Origin: an uncultured Bacteroidales bacterium
Lineage (GTDB): Bacteria; Bacteroidota; Bacteroidia; Bacteroidales; UBA932
Length of the DNA stretch: 64,000 nt
Assembly: GCA_946410455.1 (NCBI GenBank)
Contig: CAMKAJ010000006.1
Coordinates: forward strand, 1-64,000
Direction: 5' to 3'
Shown here one piece after another: positions 34,134-43,440 of this stretch (positions within the stretch are counted from its first letter, which is position 1; the number at the start of each line of letters is the position of its first letter). Made by a program: the position numbers and the translations under genes. The notes under the pieces are model-generated. The model saw only the letters and a list, made by a program, of their open reading frames with translations. It did no database searches and was not told the origin of the DNA.

Positions 34134-34874
34134 ATGAACGAGAAGAAACTGAATACGGCGGTATCGCTGTTCGTGCTGGTGGGCATGACCGTGGCCACTG
34201 CGCTGGTTACGGCGCTGAAGTACGGACCGGCCGATCCGCAAGCCAGAATACTGCTGCTGATATCCGCATTCGGCGCCCTGATGGGCGTAGCCTCCACGGT
34301 ATCATCAGCCAACGGCTACATCGTGACCTTCCTCTTCGGTCTGCTGGACGTATCCATCTACGGAGCCCTGTGCCTTGTAAACTGGAAAAACGGCAGCTCC
34401 GGCCTGGGCAACGCAGTACTCCACTTTCTCTACTTCGTCCCCATGCAGTTCATAGGCTTCGCGCAATGGCGCCGGCAGGGCCACAACAAAGAAGGCAGCG
34501 TAAAAGCCCGCCGCCTCACAGCAAAACAACGCTGGCTCGCCACGGCAGTCTTTCTTGCCAGCTCGGTAATAGCGTACCTGATAATCGCCCGCTTCGACCG
34601 TTCCGCCGCCACCAGCTTCATCAAAGTAGCAGTAGTTCTCGACGTACTCCCCCTCGTTTGCAACCTCCTGGGCCAGATGCTGATGAGCACCGCCTACATG
34701 GAGCAATGGGTGTTCTGGATAGGAGTAAATATCTTCTCCATAATCATGTGGAGCGTAACGTTGCACAACAATCCCGGTTCCAGTTACGCACTGGTGTACG
34801 TAGTCAAGTACTCCTTCTACCTTCTCAACGCCTTCAACGGCCTGCGCAACTGGATGAGGCTGAGCCGCCCTTAA
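34134..34874 (+). CDS. pnuC: PnuC-like nicotinamide riboside/vitamin transporter
   Basis: Inner-membrane protein of 246 aa with about seven hydrophobic segments. Family features include 'VASTVSSANGYIVTFLFGLLDVSIYG', 'FVPMQFIGFAQWRR', and the C-terminal 'QWVFWIGVNIFSIIMWSV' with 'YVVKYSFYLLNAFNGLRNW'. PnuC proteins facilitate uptake of nicotinamide riboside, with trapping by a kinase not seen here; relatives carry thiamine or riboflavin, so the substrate is not fixed. The 3' end overlaps the convergent wbqC-like gene by 41 bp. Confidence 0.85.
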   Translation: MNEKKLNTAVSLFVLVGMTVATALVTALKYGPADPQARILLLISAFGALMGVASTVSSANGYIVTFLFGLLDVSIYGALCLVNWKNGSSGLGNAVLHFLYFVPMQFIGFAQWRRQGHNKEGSVKARRLTAKQRWLATAVFLASSVIAYLIIARFDRSAATSFIKVAVVLDVLPLVCNLLGQMLMSTAYMEQWVFWIGVNIFSIIMWSVTLHNNPGSSYALVYVVKYSFYLLNAFNGLRNWMRLSRP

Positions 34875-35451
34875 GATATCCCAGGCTCTCCGGCCCTTCG
34901 TTGAAGAGAAGGTCCATGACCGACAATCCAGGCACGAAGCCGAAGCGCTCCTTGAACACCTGCCAATAAGGGCGGACGGCACACTCACAGGGGCGTTTGG
35001 GGTTGAAATACTCGCGGTAATCATCTCTCAGAACCGGCACGAAATCAGCCGTCGGCAGAATCTTGGGAGCTATTCCAATTTTGCTACAGAAGAAATCGAT
35101 GATTGAAAGGTTCATCCCCCACAACGTCTCCGGCTTGGACTCCAGCAGCCCGAACAATTCGTCACGGTAATAGATAAAGAATGGCGAGCTGAAATAGGCA
35201 CTGTCTATGGCATATTCGGCCTGACGCAGCCAGGGAGTGCTCCAATCCACCCGAATCTGGGTAATCAGCCGCGCACCGTCGTGCAACACGGGCACACGCA
35301 GATCCATGGGGCCGTTGGCCGTAAGTATGCGGCAGCGGTTGCGCCAGGTCTGCTTGCGATAGCTCTCGCACGCTTCCAGATACACCACGGGATTATTCGC
35401 AAGCAGTGCGAAGTAATCTACGGGCGGAAACCATGCGGTAGACAGAATCAC
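34834..35451 (-). CDS. WbqC-like family protein
   Basis: 205 aa WbqC-type protein, a family associated with surface polysaccharide and lipid A loci; reaction unknown. N-terminal 'TAWFPPVDYFALLANNPVVYLEACESYRKQTWRNRCRI' is typical. GTG start forms TAGTG with the lpxA stop, so it is the last gene of lpxD-lpxC-lpxA-wbqC. The final residues 'GGSASSSCAGR' lie opposite the pnuC 3' end and look like read-through past an older stop. Confidence 0.88.
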   Translation of the reverse strand: MILSTAWFPPVDYFALLANNPVVYLEACESYRKQTWRNRCRILTANGPMDLRVPVLHDGARLITQIRVDWSTPWLRQAEYAIDSAYFSSPFFIYYRDELFGLLESKPETLWGMNLSIIDFFCSKIGIAPKILPTADFVPVLRDDYREYFNPKRPCECAVRPYWQVFKERFGFVPGLSVMDLLFNEGPESLGYLKGGSASSSCAGR

Positions 35452-36260
35452 TACTCGAATCCTTTCTCGTGAGGGTCGCCGGCACGCACAATGCCGCGCT
35501 TGGAGGATGCAACAAAGCTCAGGATAGTATCTCTCTCCTCAGATGGGAGGAAGCCCTGTTCGATACGCGCCACGGCGTCGGAGAAATTGTAGCCCTGATA
35601 GTAAAGGACATCGTAAATATCCTTGATGGTGCGGATTACGTCGGAGTCGAAGCCCCTCCGCCTGAGGCCTACAAGGTTGATGCCGGCAAATACCAGAGGC
35701 GAACGGCCGCAAAGGGAATAAGGAGGAACATCCTTGACCACGGTAGTACCGCCGCCCACCATTGCATGGGTGCCTATCTTGCTGAACTGGTGCACCTTAG
35801 TGCCGCCTCCAATGATGGCCCAGTCGTCTATGTCGGTCTCGCCTGCAATGCCCACGAAGCTCACCAGGATGCAATGCTTACCAACATTGCAGTCGTGAGC
35901 AACATGTACGTAAGACATAATGAGGGTATCGTCGCCTACGCGGGTAACTCCTTTGCCGCTGGCTTTGGTGCCACGGTTGATGGTAGCACACTCGCGAATG
36001 TTCACGCGGTCGCCAATCTCTACCCAGGTAACCTCGCCGTCGAACTTAAGGTCCTGAGGGATAGCGCCTACCACAGCTCCGGGGAAGATGTTGCAGTCGC
36101 GCCCAATCTTTACGTAAGAGAAAATGGTAGCGTGAGGAAGAATCTTGGTACCCTCCCCTATCTCTACGTTTTCTTCTATATAAGCGTAGGGGCCTACCTC
36201 CACGCTGTCTGCAAGTTTGGCTCCCGGATGAACGGTGGCCAGAGGATGAATAGTTGCCAT
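35451..36260 (-). CDS. lpxA: UDP-N-acetylglucosamine O-acyltransferase
   Basis: First committed acyl transfer of lipid A synthesis, cytoplasmic trimer, 269 aa. Left-handed beta-helix hexapeptide repeats from 'IHPLATVHPGAKLADSVEVGPYAYI'; catalytic His in 'YVHVAHDCNVG'; C-terminal helical domain from 'LRRRGFDSDVIRTIKDIYDVLYYQGYN'. Start at ATG 36260, 2 nt after the lpxC stop; the ORF-track extension to 36401 is shadow. Confidence 0.96.
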   Translation of the reverse strand: MATIHPLATVHPGAKLADSVEVGPYAYIEENVEIGEGTKILPHATIFSYVKIGRDCNIFPGAVVGAIPQDLKFDGEVTWVEIGDRVNIRECATINRGTKASGKGVTRVGDDTLIMSYVHVAHDCNVGKHCILVSFVGIAGETDIDDWAIIGGGTKVHQFSKIGTHAMVGGGTTVVKDVPPYSLCGRSPLVFAGINLVGLRRRGFDSDVIRTIKDIYDVLYYQGYNFSDAVARIEQGFLPSEERDTILSFVASSKRGIVRAGDPHEKGFE

Positions 36261-36262
36261 AA

Positions 36263-37162
36263 TTAAATGTTTTTCAGTATATCGCGGGCAGCCGCAGTAT
36301 TGAGTGCGTGCCCAGGTTTGTAGGCCTCTACGCGCAGGCAGGGCATGCCGCCGCACAGACGGAGGTCTCCAATAAGATCCAATAGCTTGTGACGCCCGCA
36401 TTCGTCGGCAAAGCGCAAGCCGCCCTCGGCAAGAAAGCCCTTTTGACTGACCTGGGGCGCCTGCTTACCCAGTAAACGGGCCACGAATCGCAGGGCAAAC
36501 TTAGATACCGGCTTCTCTACCACCAGGATAGCGTTATCCAGATCGCCTCCCTTAATTAGACCAAGAGCAAGCTGAGGTAAGATTTCGTGCAGAAAGCAGA
36601 AAGTACGGCACGAAGCTATCTGGCTGCTGTAGGACACGTCTTTTGTATAGCTAACTTTCTGCACTCCAATTACATCGGAGCCAAAATCTATAGTCAGCTC
36701 TATCGAGGGTTCCTGAGCAGGGCTAATCTTGATCCAGGAGCCGGACTTCTCGTTGCGCACTTCTATCTCCTTAGAAATAGTAACCCATTTGCGTGCCGCT
36801 CCCTGGTCCAGAGTGCCGTCGCGAAGAACAGCCTCTACATAAAGCCGCGCACTGCCATCCAGAATTGGCACCTCCGGGCCGTCCAGTTCTACAAGAGCAT
36901 TGTCGACACCCAGACCTGTGAGGGCAGAGAGCACATGCTCTACCGTACCCACCTTTGCTGCGCCTGCTCCAAGCTGCGTACTGCGGCGGGTAGAACTCAC
37001 GTTAGATGCAATTGCGGGGATTCTGGCGCCGCCAAGATCGGTGCGCACAAATACAATACCTGTGTCAACAGGTGCAGGGCACAGGCGCAGATTAACTACC
37101 TTACCGGTGTGCAGCCCCTTTCCGTTGAACGAATATGTCTGTTTAAGAGTATGCTGGTTCAT
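36263..37162 (-). CDS. lpxC: UDP-3-O-acyl-N-acetylglucosamine deacetylase, stand-alone
   Basis: Zinc amidase of lipid A synthesis, 299 aa. N-terminal 'TYSFNGKGLHTGKVVNLRL', 'VGTVEHVLSALTGLGVDNALVEL' (zinc His), 'ILDGSARLY', and C-terminal 'FADECGRHKLLDLIGDL' with the zinc His-x3-Asp. In many Bacteroidales this protein is fused to FabZ; here it ends right after the deacetylase domain (DILKNI) and lpxA starts 2 nt later, so there is no FabZ. Start ATG 37162: the ORF's first codon is a TTG inside the promoter. Confidence 0.96.
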   Translation of the reverse strand: MNQHTLKQTYSFNGKGLHTGKVVNLRLCPAPVDTGIVFVRTDLGGARIPAIASNVSSTRRSTQLGAGAAKVGTVEHVLSALTGLGVDNALVELDGPEVPILDGSARLYVEAVLRDGTLDQGAARKWVTISKEIEVRNEKSGSWIKISPAQEPSIELTIDFGSDVIGVQKVSYTKDVSYSSQIASCRTFCFLHEILPQLALGLIKGGDLDNAILVVEKPVSKFALRFVARLLGKQAPQVSQKGFLAEGGLRFADECGRHKLLDLIGDLRLCGGMPCLRVEAYKPGHALNTAAARDILKNI

Positions 37163-37171
37163 AAAAGTCGG

Positions 37172-37179
37172 CAAAGATA
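37172..37179 (-). promoter_or_regulatory. Predicted -7 element for lpxC-lpxA-wbqC
   Basis: Minus-strand TATCTTTG lies in the 41-nt gap between lpxD and lpxC, 9 nt before the lpxC ATG. It suggests lpxC has its own promoter besides read-through from lpxD. Confidence 0.6.
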
Positions 37180-37203
37180 CGGAATAAAAGCGAATCTTAC
37201 CAA

Positions 37204-38199
37204 TTATGCAGCATCTTCTTCTGCAGAACGCTTGAACTTGGCGTAGGCCTTAAGATAATCTTTGTGCAGTATAGCCGGATTACCGTACCAGCTCTCTCCG
37301 CCCTTGCGTATCCTGCCTATTACCAGCGATTTGGCTGCGACGGTCGTGTTGTCTGCAATAGTTATATGGCCGTTAATCCCCACCTGGCCTCCAAAAATAC
37401 ACCCCTCGCCAATAATTGCAGAGCCTGCGATGCCGGTCAGGGCAGCCATTGCTGTATTCTTCCCCACTACCACGTTATGCGCAATCTGGCAGAGGTTGTC
37501 TATGCGCACTCCGTCATGGATTATCGTCGACTCCATAGGCGCGCGATCTATGGTGGTATTGGAGCCAACCTCCACGTCGCTGCCGATAATCACATTACCC
37601 AAGTGCTCTATCTTCTGCCAGCTGCCGTCGGGTTGGCGGGCGTTCCCGAAGCCGTCATCTCCTATTATACAGCCGGCGTGCAGTATTACCCTGTCGCCTA
37701 TCACCGTGCCGGGGAAAATATGCACTCCGGGATAGATGATGCACTGCTTTCCGATAACGGTACCCTCTCCGATAGTGACGTTGTCGCAAATGCGCGTCAT
37801 GTCGCCTATACGGCATTGCTTGCCAATGGTCACGAAGTCTCCAATCCAAACGTGGCTGCCAAGCTTTGCGCTCCAAGCGATCCGGCAGCGCCCCCGATGG
37901 CGGCGGTACTGCTTGTCTTTGCCTGCAGCAATATTGAGCAGACGGGCAAGTGCAGCATACGCATCAGGCACACGAACGAGGGTGGGAGTAACCGGAGTGG
38001 AGGGTTTAAAGTCGTTGTTCACCAGCAAGATAGAGGCCTTGCTGGTGTACACGTACTGCTCGTATTTGGGATTTGCAAAGAAACTGATCTGCCCGGGTTT
38101 CCCGTGCTCGATTTTAGCAAAACTGTTCACCCTGGCCTCTGGGTCGCCCTCAACTGTACCGCCGAGGGCGGCCGCGAGGTCTTTGGCTGTCATCTCCAT
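37204..38199 (-). CDS. lpxD: UDP-3-O-(3-hydroxyacyl)glucosamine N-acyltransferase
   Basis: Third acyl step of lipid A synthesis, 331 aa. N-terminal uridine-binding domain ('[22 protein letters not shown]', '[14 protein letters not shown]'), then hexapeptide beta-helix with '[14 protein letters not shown]' and the catalytic His in '[11 protein letters not shown]'. The C-terminus '[24 protein letters not shown]' is usual. Follows the FadL-like porin gene by 1 nt and precedes lpxC. Confidence 0.96.
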   Translation of the reverse strand: MEMTAKDLAAALGGTVEGDPEARVNSFAKIEHGKPGQISFFANPKYEQYVYTSKASILLVNNDFKPSTPVTPTLVRVPDAYAALARLLNIAAGKDKQYRRHRGRCRIAWSAKLGSHVWIGDFVTIGKQCRIGDMTRICDNVTIGEGTVIGKQCIIYPGVHIFPGTVIGDRVILHAGCIIGDDGFGNARQPDGSWQKIEHLGNVIIGSDVEVGSNTTIDRAPMESTIIHDGVRIDNLCQIAHNVVVGKNTAMAALTGIAGSAIIGEGCIFGGQVGINGHITIADNTTVAAKSLVIGRIRKGGESWYGNPAILHKDYLKAYAKFKRSAEEDAA

Positions 38200-38200
38200 A

Positions 38201-39892
38201 TTAGAATCTCCATCCTACAGTTAGCAACACGTCGAATATACTCCTGTCGTATTTGATATAAGGCATACCCACGTCAAGCGGCTTATTGTCTTTATCTACC
38301 ACCCAGTACTCTCCGAAGTAGTAGGGATAGTAAGCCGAACCGGGATACTTTGTAAGGCGCAATGCCGCATCGGCAAAGAACGAACCGGAAGAAGAATAGC
38401 CCAGGCCCAGCGAAAAAGCATGGGTATTGTTCTGGAAATGGCGGAAGCCGCTGACTCTCTGGTGAGAGCCCTGCCAATTCTGCAGGGTTACCATGTTCCC
38501 CTCGCTGTCGAAGCCGTAGCGTTCGGGGTCCGTAACCAGACTGTATCCAGCACGGATTGCGAACTCCGGAGAAGGTTTTACCTCCAGGCCCGCTCTCAGG
38601 GAGTGGGACACGCCGCAGAAAAGCTTGTTGGCGCGATTGGTGTACGCCCACGGATCTTCTGCAAAGTAATTGCGCCCTATGTCGCTGTATTTCATTATGC
38701 TATAGTCGGCAAGCTCGTAGTCGATGCTGAACAGACCAAGGGGTCCGAGCGTGGCTGCAACGCCAAAGTCCACGATATAAGGAGTGGTAAGAGTGTAGCT
38801 GTATTCTCCCTCGGGAGATGCGGCAGAACCGTCGTAGCGGGAATCCACATAACTGTTGCGGGCCCAGTACTGCCATCTTTCGTGAACCGTGGTATGAGTA
38901 GGTGTCTGGAATGCTGCGCCCACTCTCAATCCCTTGACAGGTAGCCAAATAAAGCCAAACTTGCCGTAAATGCCATCTGCATCTGTATTCAGGCTGTAGG
39001 TGTTGTCTGACGACTTATAAAAAGTGGTGGGCTCGCCTTCATTACCCTGATGAACACCGTTATCATCTACAAAGTTTACCGGAAACTCGTAAACATTGCC
39101 CGCCGACTCCATGAAACTGTCTGAGCGGCGATACTTTGTAGTAGGAAGACCGAGGTTGAAACCGAAGTAGAACTCATCCGACACGTTGAAGCCGAGATTG
39201 AGGATGATATCTGTCTTGCTGCCATAAATCTCGCGCATCGCACGCTGATTAAGCGTCCCTGGAACATAGCAATACTGGTCTGTAGGGTCAATCATCTGGT
39301 TGGCTCCGGAATAATTGAGCGAACCGCTGGGCCCGAACTCCCCTATCTGGTTGGCCATATAGGCAGCATACTGCTCCTTGCCCATCCCGGAGAACGCAAT
39401 CCCGTTGGTCCAGGCTGCTATGTTACCAAGGAAAGATGTCTTGTCGTTGGTGCCATAGGCGTCGGAGTAGTCCAGGAAGGTATTGGTATTGTTTGCAAGA
39501 AAACCTACGGTGATGTGTTTAAGACCATAGTTATTTCCTGTGTACAACACTACTGTACCGCCCACGTTGGGAATATTGAACTTGACTTCCGTCATCTTGT
39601 CTGCCGGGCCGAAAACCCCGTTGTCGTCCGGATCCCAATAAGAATTGGAACTCTGGAAGAGCAGGCCGGGCGTAATAGTAATCTGCCCGAAGCTGTTTAC
39701 AGCAGAGCCCGCCGGGTTGATTCCAACCGAACCAAGGTCACCGCCCAATGCCGTCATAGCATTGCCAAGGGCCACGGAACGCGCCGTACCGTAATAGTTG
39801 TTGCGGCTCAGCATCGCCGCATAATAAGTATCTTGTGCAAAGGCGCCGTAAGTCAGGCAGCCCAGTGCAAATATCGCAAATATCCGTTTCAT
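38201..39892 (-). CDS. OmpP1/FadL-family outer membrane transport protein
   Basis: Outer-membrane beta-barrel of 563 aa with signal peptide [21 protein letters not shown]-terminal '[30 protein letters not shown]' matches the FadL/TodX plug and first strands, where 'NPA' marks the hatch; the C-terminal '[11 protein letters not shown]' is a barrel-insertion signal ending in Phe. FadL relatives move hydrophobic molecules across the outer membrane; the substrate here is unknown. One base before lpxD, so probably co-transcribed with lipid A genes. Confidence 0.9.
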   Translation of the reverse strand: MKRIFAIFALGCLTYGAFAQDTYYAAMLSRNNYYGTARSVALGNAMTALGGDLGSVGINPAGSAVNSFGQITITPGLLFQSSNSYWDPDDNGVFGPADKMTEVKFNIPNVGGTVVLYTGNNYGLKHITVGFLANNTNTFLDYSDAYGTNDKTSFLGNIAAWTNGIAFSGMGKEQYAAYMANQIGEFGPSGSLNYSGANQMIDPTDQYCYVPGTLNQRAMREIYGSKTDIILNLGFNVSDEFYFGFNLGLPTTKYRRSDSFMESAGNVYEFPVNFVDDNGVHQGNEGEPTTFYKSSDNTYSLNTDADGIYGKFGFIWLPVKGLRVGAAFQTPTHTTVHERWQYWARNSYVDSRYDGSAASPEGEYSYTLTTPYIVDFGVAATLGPLGLFSIDYELADYSIMKYSDIGRNYFAEDPWAYTNRANKLFCGVSHSLRAGLEVKPSPEFAIRAGYSLVTDPERYGFDSEGNMVTLQNWQGSHQRVSGFRHFQNNTHAFSLGLGYSSSGSFFADAALRLTKYPGSAYYPYYFGEYWVVDKDNKPLDVGMPYIKYDRSIFDVLLTVGWRF

Positions 39893-39916
39893 ATAGCAAA
39901 AGTGTGAAGGTTAATT

Positions 39917-40750
39917 CTATCTGCGGCCACCGCCACCGCCGCCACCGCCGCTGTAGCTGCTCCCGCCGCCGCTGGAATGGCTGCTGCCGGACGAATAGCT
40001 ACCGCCCGAAGAATAGCTGCTGCCGGACGAACGGCTGCTGCTGTAAGAACTGCCGGAGTTGTAGCTGCTGCTACTGCTTGAACTGTAACTACGGTTGCGC
40101 GACGAAGAGGACGAACTTGAACTGCCTCCGGAACGCCGTACCGTAGAAGACTTGGAGCCGGAGGAACTGGAGCTGCCGGACTTGGAAGTGCCGGTGGAAT
40201 AGCTGCTCCCGGAACGTCTGAAATGAGTGCCGCCACCGGCATAACTGCCAGAGTTGCCGTTGCCGCCGCCGGACGGACGATCATAGTCCGGTTTGTGAGG
40301 CCTGGGACGATGATGGTCATAGCCGTAATGATAGTGGCCCCAATAGGAACCACCCCAGTAAGGACTGCCCCAATAAGGATCGTACCATGGATCCCAAGGG
40401 TCATACCAGCCGCCGTACCAACCGAAAGACCACGAAGGACCCCAGCCGTAATGGTGGCGATAGCGCCAGGACGGGCCATAGAAAGAGCAATAAGCATAAG
40501 GATAGCCGTAATACCCGGAATAGAAATCATCCATGATTACGACCACCGTATCTTTCTTGCTTTGAGATTTTGAGGCAATGTTCTGTGCTGCCATTGCCTT
40601 GAAATCATCTTCTGTATATAGTTCCACAACAGGCTCCGGACGGTAATAGATGCCATCGGGGAACTGCTGCGAGGTGGCATATTGGGCAGTGCTTCCGCAG
40701 GATGCCATAGCCAGTAACGCAGGCAATAAAAAAAACAAGCTCCGTTTCAT
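39917..40750 (-). CDS. Secreted lipoprotein with Tyr/Trp/Gly-rich centre and Ser-rich tail
   Basis: 277 aa, family not recognised. Lipoprotein signal ending in a lipobox 'LAMASC'. Residues about 75-150 are rich in Tyr, Trp, Gly and Pro ('WYGGWYDPWDPWYDPYWG'). The last 110 residues are almost only Ser, Gly and Arg with a few Tyr and end 'GGGGGGGGRR'. Such composition suggests a flexible surface or matrix-like protein. The start is unambiguous: a full Shine-Dalgarno AAGGAGGT lies 5 nt before the ATG, rare in this phylum. Confidence 0.7.
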   Translation of the reverse strand: MKRSLFFLLPALLAMASCGSTAQYATSQQFPDGIYYRPEPVVELYTEDDFKAMAAQNIASKSQSKKDTVVVIMDDFYSGYYGYPYAYCSFYGPSWRYRHHYGWGPSWSFGWYGGWYDPWDPWYDPYWGSPYWGGSYWGHYHYGYDHHRPRPHKPDYDRPSGGGNGNSGSYAGGGTHFRRSGSSYSTGTSKSGSSSSSGSKSSTVRRSGGSSSSSSSSRNRSYSSSSSSSYNSGSSYSSSRSSGSSYSSGGSYSSGSSHSSGGGSSYSGGGGGGGGRR

Positions 40751-40755
40751 TTTTT

Positions 40756-40763
40756 ACCTCCTT
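40756..40763 (-). promoter_or_regulatory. Consensus Shine-Dalgarno before the Ser-rich lipoprotein
   Basis: Minus-strand AAGGAGGT, 5 nt from the ATG. No other gene in the window shows such a complete match by eye; it fixes this start codon. Confidence 0.75.
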
Positions 40764-40775
40764 AAAAAATGTTTG

Positions 40776-40783
40776 TATATTTG
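40776..40783 (+). promoter_or_regulatory. Predicted -7 element for proS
   Basis: TATATTTG, preceded by a TTTG, with about 67 nt to the proS ATG, a longer leader than most in this window. Confidence 0.5.
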
Positions 40784-40850
40784 TGTCCGCAATATCCGTG
40801 CCGCCTGGCCGGAACATTGCTTAATGCAAAGTTGATAATTTTTTTGGAAT

Positions 40851-42329
40851 ATGGCAAAAGAGGTTACTAAACGGGCAGACAATTATTCACAGTGGTACAA
40901 CGACCTGGCTCTTAAAGCAGATCTTGCAGAGCAGTCTGCAGTACGCGGCTGCATGGTCATAAAGCCTTATGGCTACGCAATTTGGGAGAAGATGCAGTCT
41001 ATCCTGGACAGGATGTTCAAGAAGACCGGTGTGCAGAACGCATATTTTCCGCTGTTCATTCCCAAATCTTTCTTCAGCAAGGAAGCCGAGCACGTAGCAG
41101 GCTTTGCAAAAGAGTGCGCCGTGGTGACCCATCACCGCCTCATGAATGATCCCGAGGGCAATGGAGTCGTGGTTGACCCTTCAGCGAAGCTGGAAGAGGA
41201 GCTTATCGTCCGCCCCACCTCGGAAACTATTATATGGAATACCTACAAGAATTGGATTACCTCCTGGAGAGACCTTCCCTTGCTTTGCAACCAGTGGTGC
41301 AACGTGGTACGATGGGAAATGCGTACGCGTCTTTTCCTGCGTACCGCTGAGTTCCTCTGGCAGGAAGGCCACACCGCCCACGCAAGCGCCGAGGAGGCGC
41401 AGGCAAAGGCAGAAGAGATGGTACAGGTGTATGCAGACTTCGCCCGCAAGGTAATGGCGCTTCCCGTCGTGGTAGGCCACAAGAGCCCAGGCGAGCGCTT
41501 TGCAGGAGCCATCGACACCCTTACCATAGAGGCAATGATGCAGGACGGCAAGGCCCTGCAGGCCGGCACCTCACACTTCCTCGGGCAGAACTTCGCCAAG
41601 AGTTTCGACGTGCAGTTTACCAACAAGGAAGGCCAGCAGGAATATGTGTGGGCCACCTCCTGGGGCGTGAGTACCCGACTCATGGGAGCCCTCATCATGG
41701 CTCACGGCGACGACAACGGACTCGTACTGCCTCCGGCCCTCGCCCCTATCCAGGTGGTGATGGTCCCTATCTACCGCAGCGACGAGGAGCTCACCGCCGT
41801 AATGGAAGAGTTCGGCAAGATCAAAGCCGGACTGGAGGCGCTCGGAGTGAGCGTGAAGATAGACAACCGCGACACCCTGCGCCCCGGATTCAAATTCGCC
41901 GAGTGGGAGCTCAAGGGAGTACCCGTGCGTCTTGCTATGGGCGCACGCGACCTGGCAGCCGGCACCGTAGAAGTTGCCCGCCGCGATACCCTGAGCAAGG
42001 AGACCATGCAGCTGGAAGGCATCGAGGAGCACATCAAGGGCCTCCTGGACGACATTCAGCAGAACATCTACAACAAGGCTCTCGCTTTCCGCGACTCCAA
42101 TGTAGAAAAATGCGACGACTGGGAGGACTTCAAGGTCCGCATCCAGCAGGGCAAATTCCTCCTCTGCCACTGGGACGGCACAGCAGAGACCGAGCTGGCA
42201 ATCAAAGAAGCCACCAAGGCAACCATACGATGCATCCCGGTAGACAGCTATGTGTGCGAAGAGGAAGGCAAGGACATTTTCTCTGGAAAGCCCTCTCACC
42301 GAAGGGTGATATTTGCAATTTCTTACTAA
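40851..42329 (+). CDS. proS: Prolyl-tRNA synthetase (archaeal/eukaryotic-like short type)
   Basis: Class II synthetase, 492 aa, without the INS editing domain of the bacterial type. Motif 2 '[25 protein letters not shown]' and '[10 protein letters not shown]' are diagnostic; motif 3 is near '[22 protein letters not shown]'. The C-terminal zinc-like domain ends '[15 protein letters not shown]'. Bacteroidales commonly carry this type. The end overlaps the region upstream of the DUF3078 gene. Confidence 0.96.
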   Translation: MAKEVTKRADNYSQWYNDLALKADLAEQSAVRGCMVIKPYGYAIWEKMQSILDRMFKKTGVQNAYFPLFIPKSFFSKEAEHVAGFAKECAVVTHHRLMNDPEGNGVVVDPSAKLEEELIVRPTSETIIWNTYKNWITSWRDLPLLCNQWCNVVRWEMRTRLFLRTAEFLWQEGHTAHASAEEAQAKAEEMVQVYADFARKVMALPVVVGHKSPGERFAGAIDTLTIEAMMQDGKALQAGTSHFLGQNFAKSFDVQFTNKEGQQEYVWATSWGVSTRLMGALIMAHGDDNGLVLPPALAPIQVVMVPIYRSDEELTAVMEEFGKIKAGLEALGVSVKIDNRDTLRPGFKFAEWELKGVPVRLAMGARDLAAGTVEVARRDTLSKETMQLEGIEEHIKGLLDDIQQNIYNKALAFRDSNVEKCDDWEDFKVRIQQGKFLLCHWDGTAETELAIKEATKATIRCIPVDSYVCEEEGKDIFSGKPSHRRVIFAISY

Positions 42330-42342
42330 CTTTCAACTCGTT

Positions 42343-43440
42343 ATGAAAAGACTCGCAATAATCGCAGGGCTTCTCGCCCTCAGCCTCTGGGCCAGCGCGC
42401 AGGACGATGCCCAGAAAGCTGCTGCAGATGCAGCGGCTGCTTTTGCCGGAGCTCCGGCAGAAGCCACAGCCCCCGTCAAGCCCAATTATTGGAAGTACTC
42501 TACTGTCTTCGACATAGGTGTAAACCAGACGTCGCTCGTAAACTGGGCGGCCGGAGGATTCGGAAGCGTGACTCTCAACACCGGATTCGACGCCAAGCTC
42601 CACTACACCAAAGACCGCATAAACTGGAAGAACCGCTTGCAGCTGGAATTCGGATTCGTCAACTCCCAGGACAAGCCGGACATTCTCCAGAAAAGCAACG
42701 ACCGCATCTACTTTGAGAGCAAGTTCTCTTACAACACGCCTAATAAGACTCTTAACTGGACCGCAAGCTATGACTTCCGCACCCAGTTCGCAGATTCTTA
42801 TACCAACTACGATTATCCGGAGAAATATTACAGGGAATACGCGAACAGCCAGGAGATGGACGAGTGGATGAAGGAAGAGCAGCAGCACATGCAGGACTCC
42901 TGGAAAGAAGAGTGGGAAGAATGGAGGAGCACAAGCATCAAATCTACCTTCCTCTCCCCTGCCTACAACAACCTGGCGCTCGGTTTGGAGTGGAAACCCG
43001 CACCCTGGTTCGACGTAAACTTCTCCCCTCTCACCGGTAGTGTCACCATCGTTACCGAGCCTGTTCTGCGCAAGAAATATGGCATGCCGGAGAACCCTTC
43101 CGCCGTTGCGATAGATCCTTACTACAGCGCTCTGTTCCAGTTCGGTGCTTCCATCAAGGCCAATGCCAAGTTCTCCATAAACAACAAGTTCAACTACGAG
43201 ACTCAGTTCGTTATCTTTACCGATTACCTCAATAATCCGTTCGTCCAGAACCGTATCAACTGGGACAACAAGATTACCTGGCAGCTTACCAGCTTCTTCA
43301 AGATCGGCGTCAGCACCTGGCTGCTCTATGACCCGGTGGTGAACTTCGGTACGGAAGAGAACCCCGAGCATAAGGTACAGTTCAAGGACTTTATTGCATT
43401 CAACCTTACCTTCGCCTTCGGCCAGAAAGACTTGAAATAA
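42343..43440 (+). CDS. DUF3078 domain outer-membrane-associated protein
   Basis: 365 aa, signal peptide MKRLAIIAGLLALSLWASAQ followed by an Ala-rich stretch. The body is beta-rich with aromatic alternation typical of outer-membrane barrels: 'VNQTSLVNWAAGGFGSVTLNTGFDAKL', 'NWKNRLQLEFGFVNSQ', C-terminal 'FIAFNLTFAFGQ'. An insertion rich in Glu/Met/Trp ('DEWMKEEQQHMQDSWKEEWEEW') lies near residues 175-197 and looks helical. Function unknown. The stop forms TAATG with tilS. Confidence 0.82.
   Translation: MKRLAIIAGLLALSLWASAQDDAQKAAADAAAAFAGAPAEATAPVKPNYWKYSTVFDIGVNQTSLVNWAAGGFGSVTLNTGFDAKLHYTKDRINWKNRLQLEFGFVNSQDKPDILQKSNDRIYFESKFSYNTPNKTLNWTASYDFRTQFADSYTNYDYPEKYYREYANSQEMDEWMKEEQQHMQDSWKEEWEEWRSTSIKSTFLSPAYNNLALGLEWKPAPWFDVNFSPLTGSVTIVTEPVLRKKYGMPENPSAVAIDPYYSALFQFGASIKANAKFSINNKFNYETQFVIFTDYLNNPFVQNRINWDNKITWQLTSFFKIGVSTWLLYDPVVNFGTEENPEHKVQFKDFIAFNLTFAFGQKDLK

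Noticed and set aside
39889-40530. 213-aa Ala/Ile-rich ORF
   Set aside because: Frame-shifted shadow of the Ser/Gly-rich lipoprotein; no start signal and no family match.
42202-43371. 389-aa minus-strand ORF
   Set aside because: Antisense of the DUF3078 gene, which has a signal peptide and barrel pattern on the plus strand.
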